Assembly (NCBI RefSeq): GCF_004000805.1
Contig: NZ_BILY01000001.1
Span: forward strand, 248,001 to 312,000
Length of the DNA: 64,000 nt
From: Paenibacillus glycanilyticus NBRC 16618
GTDB lineage: Bacteria > Bacillota > Bacilli > Paenibacillales > Paenibacillaceae
Reading direction: 5' to 3'
The position numbers and the translations under genes were made by a program. Of the stretch, positions 16,707-26,307 are shown piece after piece. Every line of letters begins with the position of its first letter. Position 1 is the stretch's first letter. The notes under the pieces are model-generated. The model had not been told where the DNA came from. It searched no databases and saw nothing but the letters and a program-made list of their open reading frames with translations.

Positions 16707-17618
16707 ATGACCAAACGAATGGACGGTGAACAGAAGTTGAAGCTTTTAGCCTACACGAGCATTATGAGCGAAGCATTCCCTTTCAAAATCCAAATCAAAG
16801 AGAACGAGCAGCTTAATTCCGACTCCCACGCGCATGATTACTTTCAGATTTGCTACGTGCTAAAAGGAACCTGCTATCACCATGCGCACGGCAAACGGGT
16901 CTCTCTGGTCAAAGGGGATCTATTCTCCATCCCGCCCATGTACGGGCATATGCTTGAAGCGCTTCCAGATCAGGAAGCACAGGTCGTCCATATTGATTTT
17001 CTCCCGAGTCTGCTCGACCGCCATATGGCAGGACTGCTCGCCATGGACAGCTTCGTCGATTTTGCCTTTATTCAGCCTTTTGTGCAATTCCAGGACAACC
17101 TTCTGCCCAAGCTTAACTTATCCTATGAGGGACAGCTGGCAACGGAGCAACTGATCGCAGGAATGATGGGAGAATTCTTGCGGCAGGATACCGGTTTTCC
17201 CCTTATGATTAAGTCGGACCTGCAAAAGCTGCTTGTCATTGCCGGCCGTGAATTTCTGCAATACAGCCATCATGCCGGGGAGCGCCAGCTTGTCAGCCAG
17301 CACCGCGAACATTTCGAGCAGGCGCTGCGCTATATCGACACCTGCTACCGTGACCCTGTACGCCTGCAAGACGCTGCGTCGAAAGCCGCCATGTCGCCTT
17401 CTTATTTCAGCACTATTTTCAAGCTCATGAAAGGCATGACTTTTGTGGACTATCTGAACGAAATTCGGCTGAACGAGGCGGTTCGAATGCTCAAAGAGCA
17501 TCCGGATTGGAGCGTTGAGCGTATCAGTGCAGAAGCAGGCTTTAATCATTTGACTCACTTCTACCGGATGTTTAAGCGTAAGACTGGTGTAACCCCCGCA
17601 CAATATCGCAATAACTGA
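16707..17618 (+). CDS. AraC-family transcriptional regulator
   Basis: A 303-residue regulator with an N-terminal cupin (HAHDYFQICYVLKGTCYHH, GDLFSIPPMYGHML) and a C-terminal AraC domain (AAMSPSYFSTIFKLMKGM, then FNHLTHFYRMFKRKTGVTPAQYR). No strong ribosome binding site is visible ahead of the ATG at 16707 or the ATG at 16719, so the exact start is uncertain. Divergent from the isomerase-oxidoreductase operon. Its motifs match the regulator at 12407-13240 more than the others here. Confidence 0.88.
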   Translation: MTKRMDGEQKLKLLAYTSIMSEAFPFKIQIKENEQLNSDSHAHDYFQICYVLKGTCYHHAHGKRVSLVKGDLFSIPPMYGHMLEALPDQEAQVVHIDFLPSLLDRHMAGLLAMDSFVDFAFIQPFVQFQDNLLPKLNLSYEGQLATEQLIAGMMGEFLRQDTGFPLMIKSDLQKLLVIAGREFLQYSHHAGERQLVSQHREHFEQALRYIDTCYRDPVRLQDAASKAAMSPSYFSTIFKLMKGMTFVDYLNEIRLNEAVRMLKEHPDWSVERISAEAGFNHLTHFYRMFKRKTGVTPAQYRNN

Positions 17619-17644
17619 ACGTTAGCCAGGGGCCGGAATGTGCA

Positions 17645-17689
17645 AAAGTCTATTCCATAAGTCATCGGTATGACCATGGAATAGACTTT
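17645..17689. terminator. Two-step hairpin terminator between convergent genes
   Basis: AAAGTCTATTCCAT pairs perfectly with ATGGAATAGACTTT (14 bp) and the loop contains a second GTCAT/ATGAC stem. It lies just past the AraC gene and 100 bases past the propeller gene on the other strand. Confidence 0.75.
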
Positions 17690-17789
17690 ACTATGGGGAT
17701 TTATGATGATTTCAATGAATAGCCTATAAAGCGCCATAAGAGGATTTAGATCGTTAGCATGGATTTCTACTTGTCATTGAGTTAGAGCC

Positions 17790-19106
17790 TTAATTAGAGA
17801 GGGTCCGAAGACCAGTTGTATATCCTAATTTCCCCTGAGAATGATCCCAATAGTAATAATCCCCGTGCATCCAAATCAAGTAATACCTGTCATCAGGAGA
17901 TGCATTACGGACCACAAAAGGCCGTACATTGTTTTTTGCAGAATTTTTGGTGATAGGTATTAGGTTTGTAATAGAGCCATCCTCGGCTATATCGCATTTA
18001 AGGATCTCAAATATTGAGCCATGCTGACCCTCCACAGGTTTGGACATATAGACCGTAGAGGGATTGGCATGATCCAGTATCATCCCGCCAGAATAACAGC
18101 ACTCTTTTCTTTCGTTAAGATGAAACCACCTGCCTGCATCCGCTAGTTCGGTCAGCCGCCACGACGAGCCTGTCCATTTTGCATAATAGTAGTGATGGCT
18201 GTCTTTCTCCTTATTGACTCTGACAAACAAAGTTACTGGCTGCCCCTCCTTATCGAGTGCAAGATCCCAGTTCCAATTCCGCATGTCCAGCCGACGGTCT
18301 ATTAGATAGCTAGGATCATTCTCCTCGTTTGTTAACTTAAGAGGCTCCTTATTAACATCGGCCAGCATATTGCCCTGCGCATCATGTAAAGTGAAAGTAT
18401 TGATATCCAGATAAGAGAAATATAAGGAGTTTGGAATACTGTCATCAGGATGAGTATAGGTGAAAGTCATAAAGATTTTATTTTTTCCGTCTGATACATA
18501 TTTAGCATAAGGCCTTTTTCCAGTCTCCGAATAATCATTCCTAGCATCTACTATTTGTTTTGGAATCCTATCAAAAACCACGTCGCCATTCTGATCAGGA
18601 AGTTTGAACCTGGCTATGGTAGGGCTCCAGTTAATTCCCCGCCATAACAAATAAAAGTATTCTGGTTTATCCGCTAGAATAAAGGCAGAGGGATAAGTTG
18701 TATTACCGTATCCTTTAGTATCTATTGTCTTTTCGGAACCTAGTGTCTTAATATCATCCGGCGTGGACGTTATTCGATAATAAAAATAAGGGGTGGTTGA
18801 ATGTTCCGAATAAAATATCATGATTCGCCCATCGGGTAGAATCAAAAAGGTCGGATTATTATGATCGTCAGCTTGAAAGCCTGCACGGACCAATACTTGG
18901 TCTTGTTCGTTAGTTGTATTGTCATACTGCAGCGCTTGAATATTTCCCGCAACATCAATGTATCCAATATAAGTCTTATCGCTGCCCGTTTCAGCATTAA
19001 CATTACGAATGGCCCTTGGATCTGCAAACCAGCACCAGGCGCCGTCATTTGTTATTACTGAGATGTTGTTTTCGATATAGGTTGTTTCTCCTTCATGCGC
19101 ATTCAT
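17790..19106 (-). CDS. BNR-4-like beta-propeller protein
   Basis: A 438-residue protein with the BNR-4 family start (NDGAWCWFADPRAIR) followed by propeller repeats (KTYIGYIDVAGNIQ; DDHNNPTFLILPDGRIMIFYSEH; YYLIWMHGDYYYWD). Related propellers include some polysaccharide lyases (for example ulvan-type lyases) and sialidase-like carbohydrate enzymes, so it probably binds or cleaves a carbohydrate; the reaction is not proved. There is no signal peptide from the chosen ATG at 19106, which has a perfect AGGAGG six bases ahead; the frame open to 19295 overlaps the neighbouring gene. It lies 52 bases after the hydrolase at 19159-21012, so both share a transcript. Confidence 0.72.
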   Translation of the reverse strand: MNAHEGETTYIENNISVITNDGAWCWFADPRAIRNVNAETGSDKTYIGYIDVAGNIQALQYDNTTNEQDQVLVRAGFQADDHNNPTFLILPDGRIMIFYSEHSTTPYFYYRITSTPDDIKTLGSEKTIDTKGYGNTTYPSAFILADKPEYFYLLWRGINWSPTIARFKLPDQNGDVVFDRIPKQIVDARNDYSETGKRPYAKYVSDGKNKIFMTFTYTHPDDSIPNSLYFSYLDINTFTLHDAQGNMLADVNKEPLKLTNEENDPSYLIDRRLDMRNWNWDLALDKEGQPVTLFVRVNKEKDSHHYYYAKWTGSSWRLTELADAGRWFHLNERKECCYSGGMILDHANPSTVYMSKPVEGQHGSIFEILKCDIAEDGSITNLIPITKNSAKNNVRPFVVRNASPDDRYYLIWMHGDYYYWDHSQGKLGYTTGLRTLSN

Positions 19107-19158
19107 CTTATCCCTCCTGTCCATTCGAAAATATGAAGCGCTAAAGAAGCCAGACTGC

Positions 19159-21012
19159 TTAATTGTCCAATGTAATATAACCGCGAGGCTGCACCGTTCT
19201 TCCCTCGAACTCATGCGGGTTTTCGCCAAAATTGACGACTGCCCGGCGACCCGAGGAGAAGCGCGATTCCTGTACTTTTCGATCCGTGCTGACAAAACGG
19301 TGGGATATCATCTCGTCACGGCAGATCTGCTCCAGCCACGGGCAAACGTTATTGTAGCTCTCGATAAAGTTAACTTCGAAGCTCTCCCATCGGTCCTGAT
19401 CGATGGACCAGAGCGGCGCTGTACCGTAGAGGATGTTGAACAGATCCTTTTTCCACCAAATCTCCGGACAGTGATGATTGCCATCCTCCCAACGCCAGGA
19501 CGTAACGACGGCGTCATGATAGACCAGCTCGTACAACGGCACCCTCGTATATTCGTTAATGGCATACTTAAGATAAGTGTCGGATGCTGTGCGAGTTCCG
19601 AGCATGACGGACGGCCTCGGATTGTTTTTCCAATCCCCGTAATAATGGATGGTACCCTTATGGGTAATTTCGGAACCAAAGAAGGTACGCTGCAAAGTCA
19701 TCATACCGTGGGCGTACAACCCGTGCTTAGCGGCAAAGTCCGCTCCAAACTCGCCGCCCAGATACGTACCGTAACGTTCCTCTAGCAGCTCGCAATTCCT
19801 TAGAATCGCCTCGGCATATTGCTGCCGGCTCAGCCGGTGTTCCGGATGATGGCATTCATAGAGCCCGTTTGCCTGATAAACGTCCAGGAAATACGTCTCA
19901 TGGTTATACTCCTCCAATTCCCTCTCTACCCGCTTGAACATCTCCGGCCGCACGGCTTCCGGGCACACATAAGTTCCGTACGAATTGAAATAAGTAGTGC
20001 CGTCCGCCTTCCTCGAAACGATCGCTTCAAACTTCCCAGGATAAACGTTACGCTTCAGTGGAATGTCCTCGCGCACGATGCTGCCGGCATGCCCGTCCGG
20101 ATGAATATCCGTAAACAGCTCATAAGCACCCGTTCCGTAACCCAGTTCCTTCAGCCGGTCGTCATACCCTGGCTCTGGATAAGGAAGATGATTGGCGTCC
20201 CACAATATAAGCGCCTTCTCGATGCCTGCCTCCTTCAAGCCGCGGGCGAATTCAATCTCTCTCGCACCATCCCATACGTACATATGAACGCAGCCAAGCA
20301 TCTTTTCGAGCGCCGGAAAACGCTTCTCGTTCTCCCGCAGCGTCCGAATACCGTTTTTCTGCCAGCTGTAAGCACGGTATCGCTTGCACTGGGCGACATA
20401 GCCGCCACGATCAAAGAAAACGTATGTGACTTTGCGCGCATAGCCAAATTCCCCCATCGTACCGTACCAGACTGGCGCAAAAGCAATAAGTCCGTCTTCA
20501 TCCCGATCGAACGAGAACGCCGCGTCGTGAGGTGTCTCGACGATCGCCATATACCCGCTTTCGAGCTCTTCGTCAACCACTCCAGCCCAAGCCATCGCAG
20601 CGCCTCCGCCGCAAAAGAATAGTGGCTGCTCCTCCAGCGGATAGAACAAATCGTCCGCCGGCAAGAGCAATCCCTGGCTGTCTGTCTGTACGATGGCATG
20701 CCGGCTGTCCGGTGTCCGGAAAGCCGAGGGAAAACGGATGGCTGCGCAAGAAGCGTTTTTTTCTGCCTTCAGCGTCACGCTCAGCTCCGACGCCTCCGTC
20801 AGTTCAATTGTAGCCGTCAGAATGAACTCGCCTCGCAGCTTTACCTGCAGTTTATTGCCTTCCCGCGTAACCCCTTCAAGCGTCAAGCTCTCGTCAACCG
20901 GCTGCTGGCTCCATACCTTGCCGCAACGTTTATCGTGAACCAATAGGCTGCGACTTGTTTCATCGAACAAGATTCCCAGTCGTTTATCTTCTAATTTCCA
21001 TTCGTAATCCAT
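19159..21012 (-). CDS. Putative glycoside hydrolase (GH101/GH129-like)
   Basis: A 617-residue protein that reads as an N-terminal beta-sandwich (residues to about 200) followed by a TIM barrel (MLGCVHMYVWDG..., IEKALILWDANHL, ETYFLDVYQANGLYECHHP, YLGGEFGADF) and a C-terminal beta domain. The FLDVYQANG strand with its Asp and the GGEFGAD strand are typical catalytic barrel ends. The nearest families I can suggest are GH101/GH129 alpha-N-acetylgalactosaminidases, but the match is by pattern only. No signal peptide, so cytoplasmic. The ATG at 21012 has AGAAAGG upstream; the TTG at 21021 lies too close to that site. Operon with the propeller gene downstream. Confidence 0.6.
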   Translation of the reverse strand: MDYEWKLEDKRLGILFDETSRSLLVHDKRCGKVWSQQPVDESLTLEGVTREGNKLQVKLRGEFILTATIELTEASELSVTLKAEKNASCAAIRFPSAFRTPDSRHAIVQTDSQGLLLPADDLFYPLEEQPLFFCGGGAAMAWAGVVDEELESGYMAIVETPHDAAFSFDRDEDGLIAFAPVWYGTMGEFGYARKVTYVFFDRGGYVAQCKRYRAYSWQKNGIRTLRENEKRFPALEKMLGCVHMYVWDGAREIEFARGLKEAGIEKALILWDANHLPYPEPGYDDRLKELGYGTGAYELFTDIHPDGHAGSIVREDIPLKRNVYPGKFEAIVSRKADGTTYFNSYGTYVCPEAVRPEMFKRVERELEEYNHETYFLDVYQANGLYECHHPEHRLSRQQYAEAILRNCELLEERYGTYLGGEFGADFAAKHGLYAHGMMTLQRTFFGSEITHKGTIHYYGDWKNNPRPSVMLGTRTASDTYLKYAINEYTRVPLYELVYHDAVVTSWRWEDGNHHCPEIWWKKDLFNILYGTAPLWSIDQDRWESFEVNFIESYNNVCPWLEQICRDEMISHRFVSTDRKVQESRFSSGRRAVVNFGENPHEFEGRTVQPRGYITLDN

Positions 21013-21165
21013 AGGGACCAAACCTTTCTTGTTCAGGATTAGCTACCGCACAACAGCGGGGCGCACGGTTTATTCTAATGTCTGGCAGCTAATCTACAAG
21101 TAAGAATCCAACGATTTCTATTCATTTCTGTTGATTTTGTCTAAGGGTACACCTTGAACGACAGC

Positions 21166-21196
21166 AAGCCGAAACGGGACTATACTGCTTCGGCTT
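21166..21196 (-). terminator. Terminator of the two-component operon
   Basis: AAGCCGAA pairs with TTCGGCTT around a 15-base loop, 26 bases past the response regulator stop codon at 21222. The U-run is weak. Confidence 0.5.
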
Positions 21197-21221
21197 GATT
21201 TTACATATATATTCGCTCCGA

Positions 21222-22838
21222 TTAGAGCGTTTCGCGATACTTGCCCGGCAATATACCGGTCAGCTTTTTGAAGACCGTTGTGAAATAGGTCGCGTTCTCG
21301 AAGCCGACCATCTCGGCGATCTCAAACAGCTTCAAATCAGGCGATTTCATGAGCTCCATTGCCCTGTCCACTCGAACTTTTGTCAAGTATTCGATAATGG
21401 TTTCGTTGTTCTCTTTCTTGTAAATCTGGCACATATAGGTAGGACTTAGGAAAACAATTTCGGCCAGCTGCTGGATCGTGATGTTTTCCATATAATGCTG
21501 GTCGATATAGGTTTTAATCTTCTGAGCAACCTTCTGATTTTTGGAATGATGCTTATGGAAGAAGTAACTCGACATGCCGCCGAGCAGTTCAAGAATGAAC
21601 CTGCGGAGTGACTCGCTGTCGACTGTTTCCTCAATATGTCCAAGCACTGCGTTCAGTGACATGCCCGTTATGGCGTCAAACGACTCGTCCAGTTCGTGAA
21701 CGGTGCGGGCAAGATGGAATACGAACTCGGTGCACAGATTATGCACCTGCTCCACCTTGAGGCTGGGCAGTATCACCTGATCAAACATCCGATCAGCCAG
21801 CGCCTGGACCCCCAACGCATCCCCCAGCTTTAGCAAGGTCAGCATCTGATTTTCGATTTGATACACTTGACGATAATGTTCATGCGTTTCCAAATTCTGG
21901 CCAAGGTCGTCGATGGTGACAACCGACCCCTTGCCCGAGAAGAACGTATACCGGATTGCAGAGTCTGCTTCGCTGTAGGATCGGCTGAGCTGCAGCAGCC
22001 CTGTCACCGGCGAGCCCAGACCGATTGAGACGGACACTTTGACAAACTGGCCGACGCAGGCAATGATCTCCTCGCATAGCTGCATCGGTTTGCTGCCTTT
22101 CAGAGAGCTGCCTTTGAACAGAATAACAAGCTCGTTCTCGAGCGTATTCGCGAAAGCAAACCCCGCGTTTGCGGCTGCAAGCAGTTCGCTCACAACATTG
22201 AGCAAGGCGAAGAACAATAGCTGCTTGTTCTCTTCGTTATAGGTTTCGAACGTCTTCTTGTAATCGTCGAGCTGTAACAATCCGACGGTCATAACTTCAC
22301 CCGGCAGGAGCTCGATTCCGTAATACGCCGCCTTCTCGGCTGCTTCGTGCTCACTGGCGAAGTCGCGGGAAATGAGCTGGACCAGCAGCCGTTCCCTCAA
22401 GACCGGCATGCTCTCGCGGAGCTGCCTGTGAAGACGCTCCGTCATCTGCGCCTGACTTCGTTCGATCTGAATGCTAGTACTGACTTTCTGCACGACTTCC
22501 AGAAGTTCCGGGATTTTGACCGGCTTCAGTACGTAAGCTTCCGCTTCGAGACTAAGCGCGGTCTTCGCGTACTCAAAGTCCTGCACTCCGCTAATTAGGA
22601 TGACCCGAGTGGCGCTTTTATCCTCCTGCAGCCGTTGCGCTACCTCCAGCCCGTCCATCATCGGCATGCGGATGTCGGTACACAGAATATCAGGTTTCAG
22701 AACGCTGCACAGCTCATAAGCATCCTTGCCATTATCGGCCAGCCCAACAATCTCAATACCGTACTCGTTCCAAGGTAAAATCAAGCTCAATCCTTCCCGT
22801 ACCATATCCTCATCGTCCGCGATTATCATGGTAAGCAT
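21222..22838 (-). CDS. YesN-type response regulator with AraC DNA-binding domain
   Basis: A 538-residue response regulator. The receiver domain (MLTMIIADDEDMVREGL) has D55 as phosphoacceptor (CTDIRMPMMDG) and the conserved Lys in VLKPVK. A long middle region follows, then an AraC double helix-turn-helix in the last 100 residues (IQQLAEIVFLSPTYMCQIYKK ... FENATYFTTVFKKLTGILPGKYR). It starts at the ATG overlapping the TGA of the kinase gene by one base, so translation is coupled. It likely activates the ABC importer genes (26308-29867) or the divergent binding protein when the kinase is stimulated. Confidence 0.93.
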   Translation of the reverse strand: MLTMIIADDEDMVREGLSLILPWNEYGIEIVGLADNGKDAYELCSVLKPDILCTDIRMPMMDGLEVAQRLQEDKSATRVILISGVQDFEYAKTALSLEAEAYVLKPVKIPELLEVVQKVSTSIQIERSQAQMTERLHRQLRESMPVLRERLLVQLISRDFASEHEAAEKAAYYGIELLPGEVMTVGLLQLDDYKKTFETYNEENKQLLFFALLNVVSELLAAANAGFAFANTLENELVILFKGSSLKGSKPMQLCEEIIACVGQFVKVSVSIGLGSPVTGLLQLSRSYSEADSAIRYTFFSGKGSVVTIDDLGQNLETHEHYRQVYQIENQMLTLLKLGDALGVQALADRMFDQVILPSLKVEQVHNLCTEFVFHLARTVHELDESFDAITGMSLNAVLGHIEETVDSESLRRFILELLGGMSSYFFHKHHSKNQKVAQKIKTYIDQHYMENITIQQLAEIVFLSPTYMCQIYKKENNETIIEYLTKVRVDRAMELMKSPDLKLFEIAEMVGFENATYFTTVFKKLTGILPGKYRETL

Positions 22839-24649
22839 CAGTACCCCTCCATTGTCTTTACTGCCGGTATCGTAATGATTGCCGTCAACCCCGCGTCCTC
22901 GTTTGCTTCATACCGCAGTCCGTATTCATCACCGAACCATTGCCTGATGCGCGCATGAACGTTGCGGATGCCAAATGAGCCTGCCTCACCGCTCGTATGA
23001 AGCAGCTCTGTAATCGAACTTGCTGTCGCATGATCCCCGCAGCCATTATCAATCACGCTAAGCATGATCAGATTTCCTTGCAGTTCTCCCCGAACAAGTA
23101 CGCTTCCATGTCCGTTTGAACGATCGAAGCCATGGATAATCGCGTTCTCAACAAGCGGCTGAAGCAATAGCTTCACCGTCAGAAAGGAAGCTAGTTCCCC
23201 AGGCACATCCACCGAGTAAGTCAGCTTCTTACTCATCTTAATTTTCTGAATGGTCAGATATGCCATAACTTGATTGATCTCGTCTTCTAGCTTAATGATG
23301 CTTCGGCCTTTATTCAGGCTAAGACGGAAGAAATCAGACAGCGACGTGACCATCTGGCTAATATCGCCAGCTCCGTTCCTTAGTGCCATCCAGTTAATCG
23401 AATCAAGCGTATTGTATAGGAAGTGCGGGTTAATCTGCGCCTGCAGTGCCTCCAGTTCAGCCTTTTTCTTATTAGCCTCCGATACATACAAACTATCGAT
23501 TAGCTCTCGTGTGCGTACGATCATCTGATTAAAACGCGTGAACAAAAACGAGAATTCATCATTGCGCTTATACTCCATCGTTACATTGTAGAGATCGGCT
23601 TCGGCCTGATTGATGGATTTCACGAACTTACGAATCGGATTCGTAATGTTATTGGATAACAACAATGCAAGTAGCAGCGCCAGCAACAGGCTGACCAAGA
23701 GGACGAGTACCATTACCTTCCTAAAGGAAACAAGCGGACCGTTCAAATCCCGCATCGGCGAGAGGGTCACGATTTTCCATCCTAGCTCCGGAATACCTCG
23801 ACTGGCTACGAGCATTGCATTACCGTCCACCTTCCGTACAGAGGCCTGGAAGGCGACACCGCTTGCCAGCGCTCTCTCATCCAAATGAATACTTGAAGCG
23901 AACGACTCATTAACTGTAATCGGCTCTGTACCCGCCATAATCGTTCCATTTTCATTAAGGAGATAAACCTGGCTATTAGTCGAAGGCTTCATCGCCATAA
24001 GGGTTTGGTTGAAATCGTCGATACTAACATCAGCTGTCAACAAGCCTGCGAACGCCAGCGTTGGATCGTTTAGACCGTACAGCCGTTTGACGAAGCGAAT
24101 CGAATAGGAGCCCTCGCTGTTATCGCTGCGGTAGAGACCAAGAACCTTGTATTTTTCTTTAAATGGGATAGAATGAAACCATTCTTCGTTTTGGATACTC
24201 TCAATATTGTAAACGCTGCCAATAAACGCAAAGCGGCTATATTCCGAACGATCCATCAGGTACAGCTTGAGCTGAAATTGATTTCCCGTACGTTCGTTCG
24301 TGCTGTAGGTCGCAAGCAGCGCATTCAGCCGTGTCATCTCGTTAATCATCCCGTAATCGTCCCTAGGCTTGTCCGAAGAAAGAATATCCTGCAAATTGGA
24401 ATTCAGATACAGGCTGGTTGTCGTATTGTCGATCGCCTCCACATTTTTAGTCAAATTCATCTCCATCATCGTCATGTCGCGTTCAATCGCACTCTTCATG
24501 TTTTGATTGATGGTCGCCGAGGATGTATTATACAACGTCAGAATGATAATCGATGAAGGCAGGAGCACTATGGACAAAAAATAAGTCAACAACCTCGTTC
24601 GGATACTGATATTATTCATCACGAGCGAGGAAACGGATCGAACCGCCAT
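22838..24649 (-). CDS. YesM-type sensor histidine kinase
   Basis: A 603-residue membrane kinase. Two transmembrane helices (about residues 18-40 and 307-330) enclose an extracellular sensing domain of about 260 residues; a HAMP linker follows, then the His-kinase region QINPHFLYNTLDSINWMALR with the phosphorylated His, and an ATPase domain with ENAIIHGF (N box) and VIDNGCGD (G1 box). YesM-type kinases sense extracellular oligosaccharides, often with a binding protein. An AAGGAAG site precedes the ATG. Forms a coupled pair with the response regulator and is divergent from the anchored binding protein at 24706. Confidence 0.93.
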   Translation of the reverse strand: MAVRSVSSLVMNNISIRTRLLTYFLSIVLLPSSIIILTLYNTSSATINQNMKSAIERDMTMMEMNLTKNVEAIDNTTTSLYLNSNLQDILSSDKPRDDYGMINEMTRLNALLATYSTNERTGNQFQLKLYLMDRSEYSRFAFIGSVYNIESIQNEEWFHSIPFKEKYKVLGLYRSDNSEGSYSIRFVKRLYGLNDPTLAFAGLLTADVSIDDFNQTLMAMKPSTNSQVYLLNENGTIMAGTEPITVNESFASSIHLDERALASGVAFQASVRKVDGNAMLVASRGIPELGWKIVTLSPMRDLNGPLVSFRKVMVLVLLVSLLLALLLALLLSNNITNPIRKFVKSINQAEADLYNVTMEYKRNDEFSFLFTRFNQMIVRTRELIDSLYVSEANKKKAELEALQAQINPHFLYNTLDSINWMALRNGAGDISQMVTSLSDFFRLSLNKGRSIIKLEDEINQVMAYLTIQKIKMSKKLTYSVDVPGELASFLTVKLLLQPLVENAIIHGFDRSNGHGSVLVRGELQGNLIMLSVIDNGCGDHATASSITELLHTSGEAGSFGIRNVHARIRQWFGDEYGLRYEANEDAGLTAIITIPAVKTMEGY

Positions 24650-24705
24650 CGGCCCACTTCCTTTTTCCTTAATTTATTGCCCATTATACTTGCGGGAGGA
24701 TTAAA

Positions 24706-26139
24706 ATGAAACCCATAAATATTCGTATCATTGCATTGCTTTCCGTCGTTCTGACCTTTATTACGGCCATCTTTCTAATCCACGAACTTCGCAAGCAGCA
24801 GGATGTAGAAACTGCGGAACCTCTAGTTCCTGCGAATAAAGTCCACCTTACTTTCGCCTATAACGGCGGGATTCCGAAGACGAAATTGACGGAGATCATC
24901 GAGAATTACAATCGCACTAATCCGGATGAAACGACCGTGGAGTTGATCGATACTCCGAAGGAGGATTACGCGCGGCTGATGAACATGCACATGATTGACG
25001 GAGACGGTCCGGATCTACTATCTGTGGATGAGGATTGGAAGACAACGTATTTTTTGAAAAATTGGCTGGCCGATCTTACCGTCGCCGCGAAATCTCCGGA
25101 GCTGCCCGCTTACGACCAATGGGCTATCGACTACGGCAGTTTCAACAGCCAGCTCTTTAGCGTTCCTCATGCTTTCGACACAACCCGGCTGATCTATAAC
25201 AAATCGCTGTTCGTTTCAGCAGGACTAAACCCCGAGGCTCCACCAGCCACGCTCGACGAGCTGGCCAAGAATGCCCGTCAAATCAGCCAGAGCCAGATTG
25301 GATACCAGCGATACGGATTTGCTTGGCCTCTGGGTGATAAAGAAGTCGGCTTTATCAACAGCATGGAGGTGCCGTTAACCTACAGCGGGCTATCGATATT
25401 CAACCATGACACTGGACGGTACGATCTGACCAGTTACAGGAAATGGCTGGAAATGATGAACGGACTCGAAAAAACCGAAAGTCTCCTTCCCGGTGGCCTA
25501 TCTCTGGGCTACCAATCCGCTCTGGCACAATTCGCCAAAGGCAATGTAGGCATGATGATCGTGACCAACAGCGATGTGTACGAGCTCGAGCATTCGTTAG
25601 GCATTCAGTTCGAGTGGGGAGCAGCGCTGCCGCCTGTCCTCGATGCCGGACTTAAAAATAAATACCCGCTTATCCTAAAGCCGGAACCGTTAATTGCCGT
25701 TAACAATGCCTCCGAGCACAAGGAAGCAGCAATCCGCTTCTGGACTTATCTTGAAAGCTCGGAAACGTTGCAAAAGCTCTATGAAACTAGCTTACTGCTA
25801 CCTTATTCGGAAGAGATTCGCAAGGCTTCGCAACCTGACAGTACAGCTGTATCGCATATTCGGAGTTTTCTGCCAACAGAATCGGAAGCCTTCTATCCTC
25901 CCGCTCCGGTTCTGCTGAACAACAAGCTGAATCCGAATCAATCGCTGTTTCTCGATATTGACTGGAATAACCGGCTTCAAGCGTACTCAGAAGCTGTCTC
26001 CGGTCGCATCTCCGTACAGAATGCACTCCAGCTCGAGACAGAGCGAATGAATCTTCTGTTGCAGGAAGAAGTGCAGGACGGTCATATCCAACTATCCTCC
26101 TTTCTGTCGCCAGTCTTCCATTCGCCATTTGGCAATTAG
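24706..26139 (+). CDS. Membrane-anchored extracellular solute-binding protein
   Basis: A 477-residue family-1 solute-binding fold (VHLTFAYNGGIPKTKLTEIIENYN near the start; PHAFDTTRLIYNKSLF; GNVGMMIVTNSD; AAIRFWTYLESSE). The N-terminus is a single hydrophobic helix (IRIIALLSVVLTFITAIFLI) with no lipobox Cys, so it is held in the membrane rather than lipidated. It starts 56 bases from the YesM kinase gene and is divergent from it; a GGGAGG site precedes the ATG. A strong terminator separates it from the permease genes. This layout suits a sensory partner of the kinase rather than the transport protein, which is the lipoprotein at 28278. Confidence 0.85.
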   Translation: MKPINIRIIALLSVVLTFITAIFLIHELRKQQDVETAEPLVPANKVHLTFAYNGGIPKTKLTEIIENYNRTNPDETTVELIDTPKEDYARLMNMHMIDGDGPDLLSVDEDWKTTYFLKNWLADLTVAAKSPELPAYDQWAIDYGSFNSQLFSVPHAFDTTRLIYNKSLFVSAGLNPEAPPATLDELAKNARQISQSQIGYQRYGFAWPLGDKEVGFINSMEVPLTYSGLSIFNHDTGRYDLTSYRKWLEMMNGLEKTESLLPGGLSLGYQSALAQFAKGNVGMMIVTNSDVYELEHSLGIQFEWGAALPPVLDAGLKNKYPLILKPEPLIAVNNASEHKEAAIRFWTYLESSETLQKLYETSLLLPYSEEIRKASQPDSTAVSHIRSFLPTESEAFYPPAPVLLNNKLNPNQSLFLDIDWNNRLQAYSEAVSGRISVQNALQLETERMNLLLQEEVQDGHIQLSSFLSPVFHSPFGN

Positions 26140-26147
26140 TCATAATA

Positions 26148-26194
26148 AATGAGGTTTTCCCACGCTGCTTTACCGGGAAAACCTCATTTTTTTT
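26148..26194 (+). terminator. Intrinsic terminator after the anchored binding protein
   Basis: A perfect 14-bp stem (AATGAGGTTTTCCC with its complement, 13-base loop) followed by eight T residues, nine bases past the stop codon. Confidence 0.97.
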
Positions 26195-26307
26195 CATTAT
26201 CTTCTACAAATTTTCGCAAGAAACTGATAGGAATACATAAATCCTTTATTTTAAATCTGCCCTATTTCCTTAAAATAAGGGTTACAACATTGAATTAGAA
26301 GGAGCAG

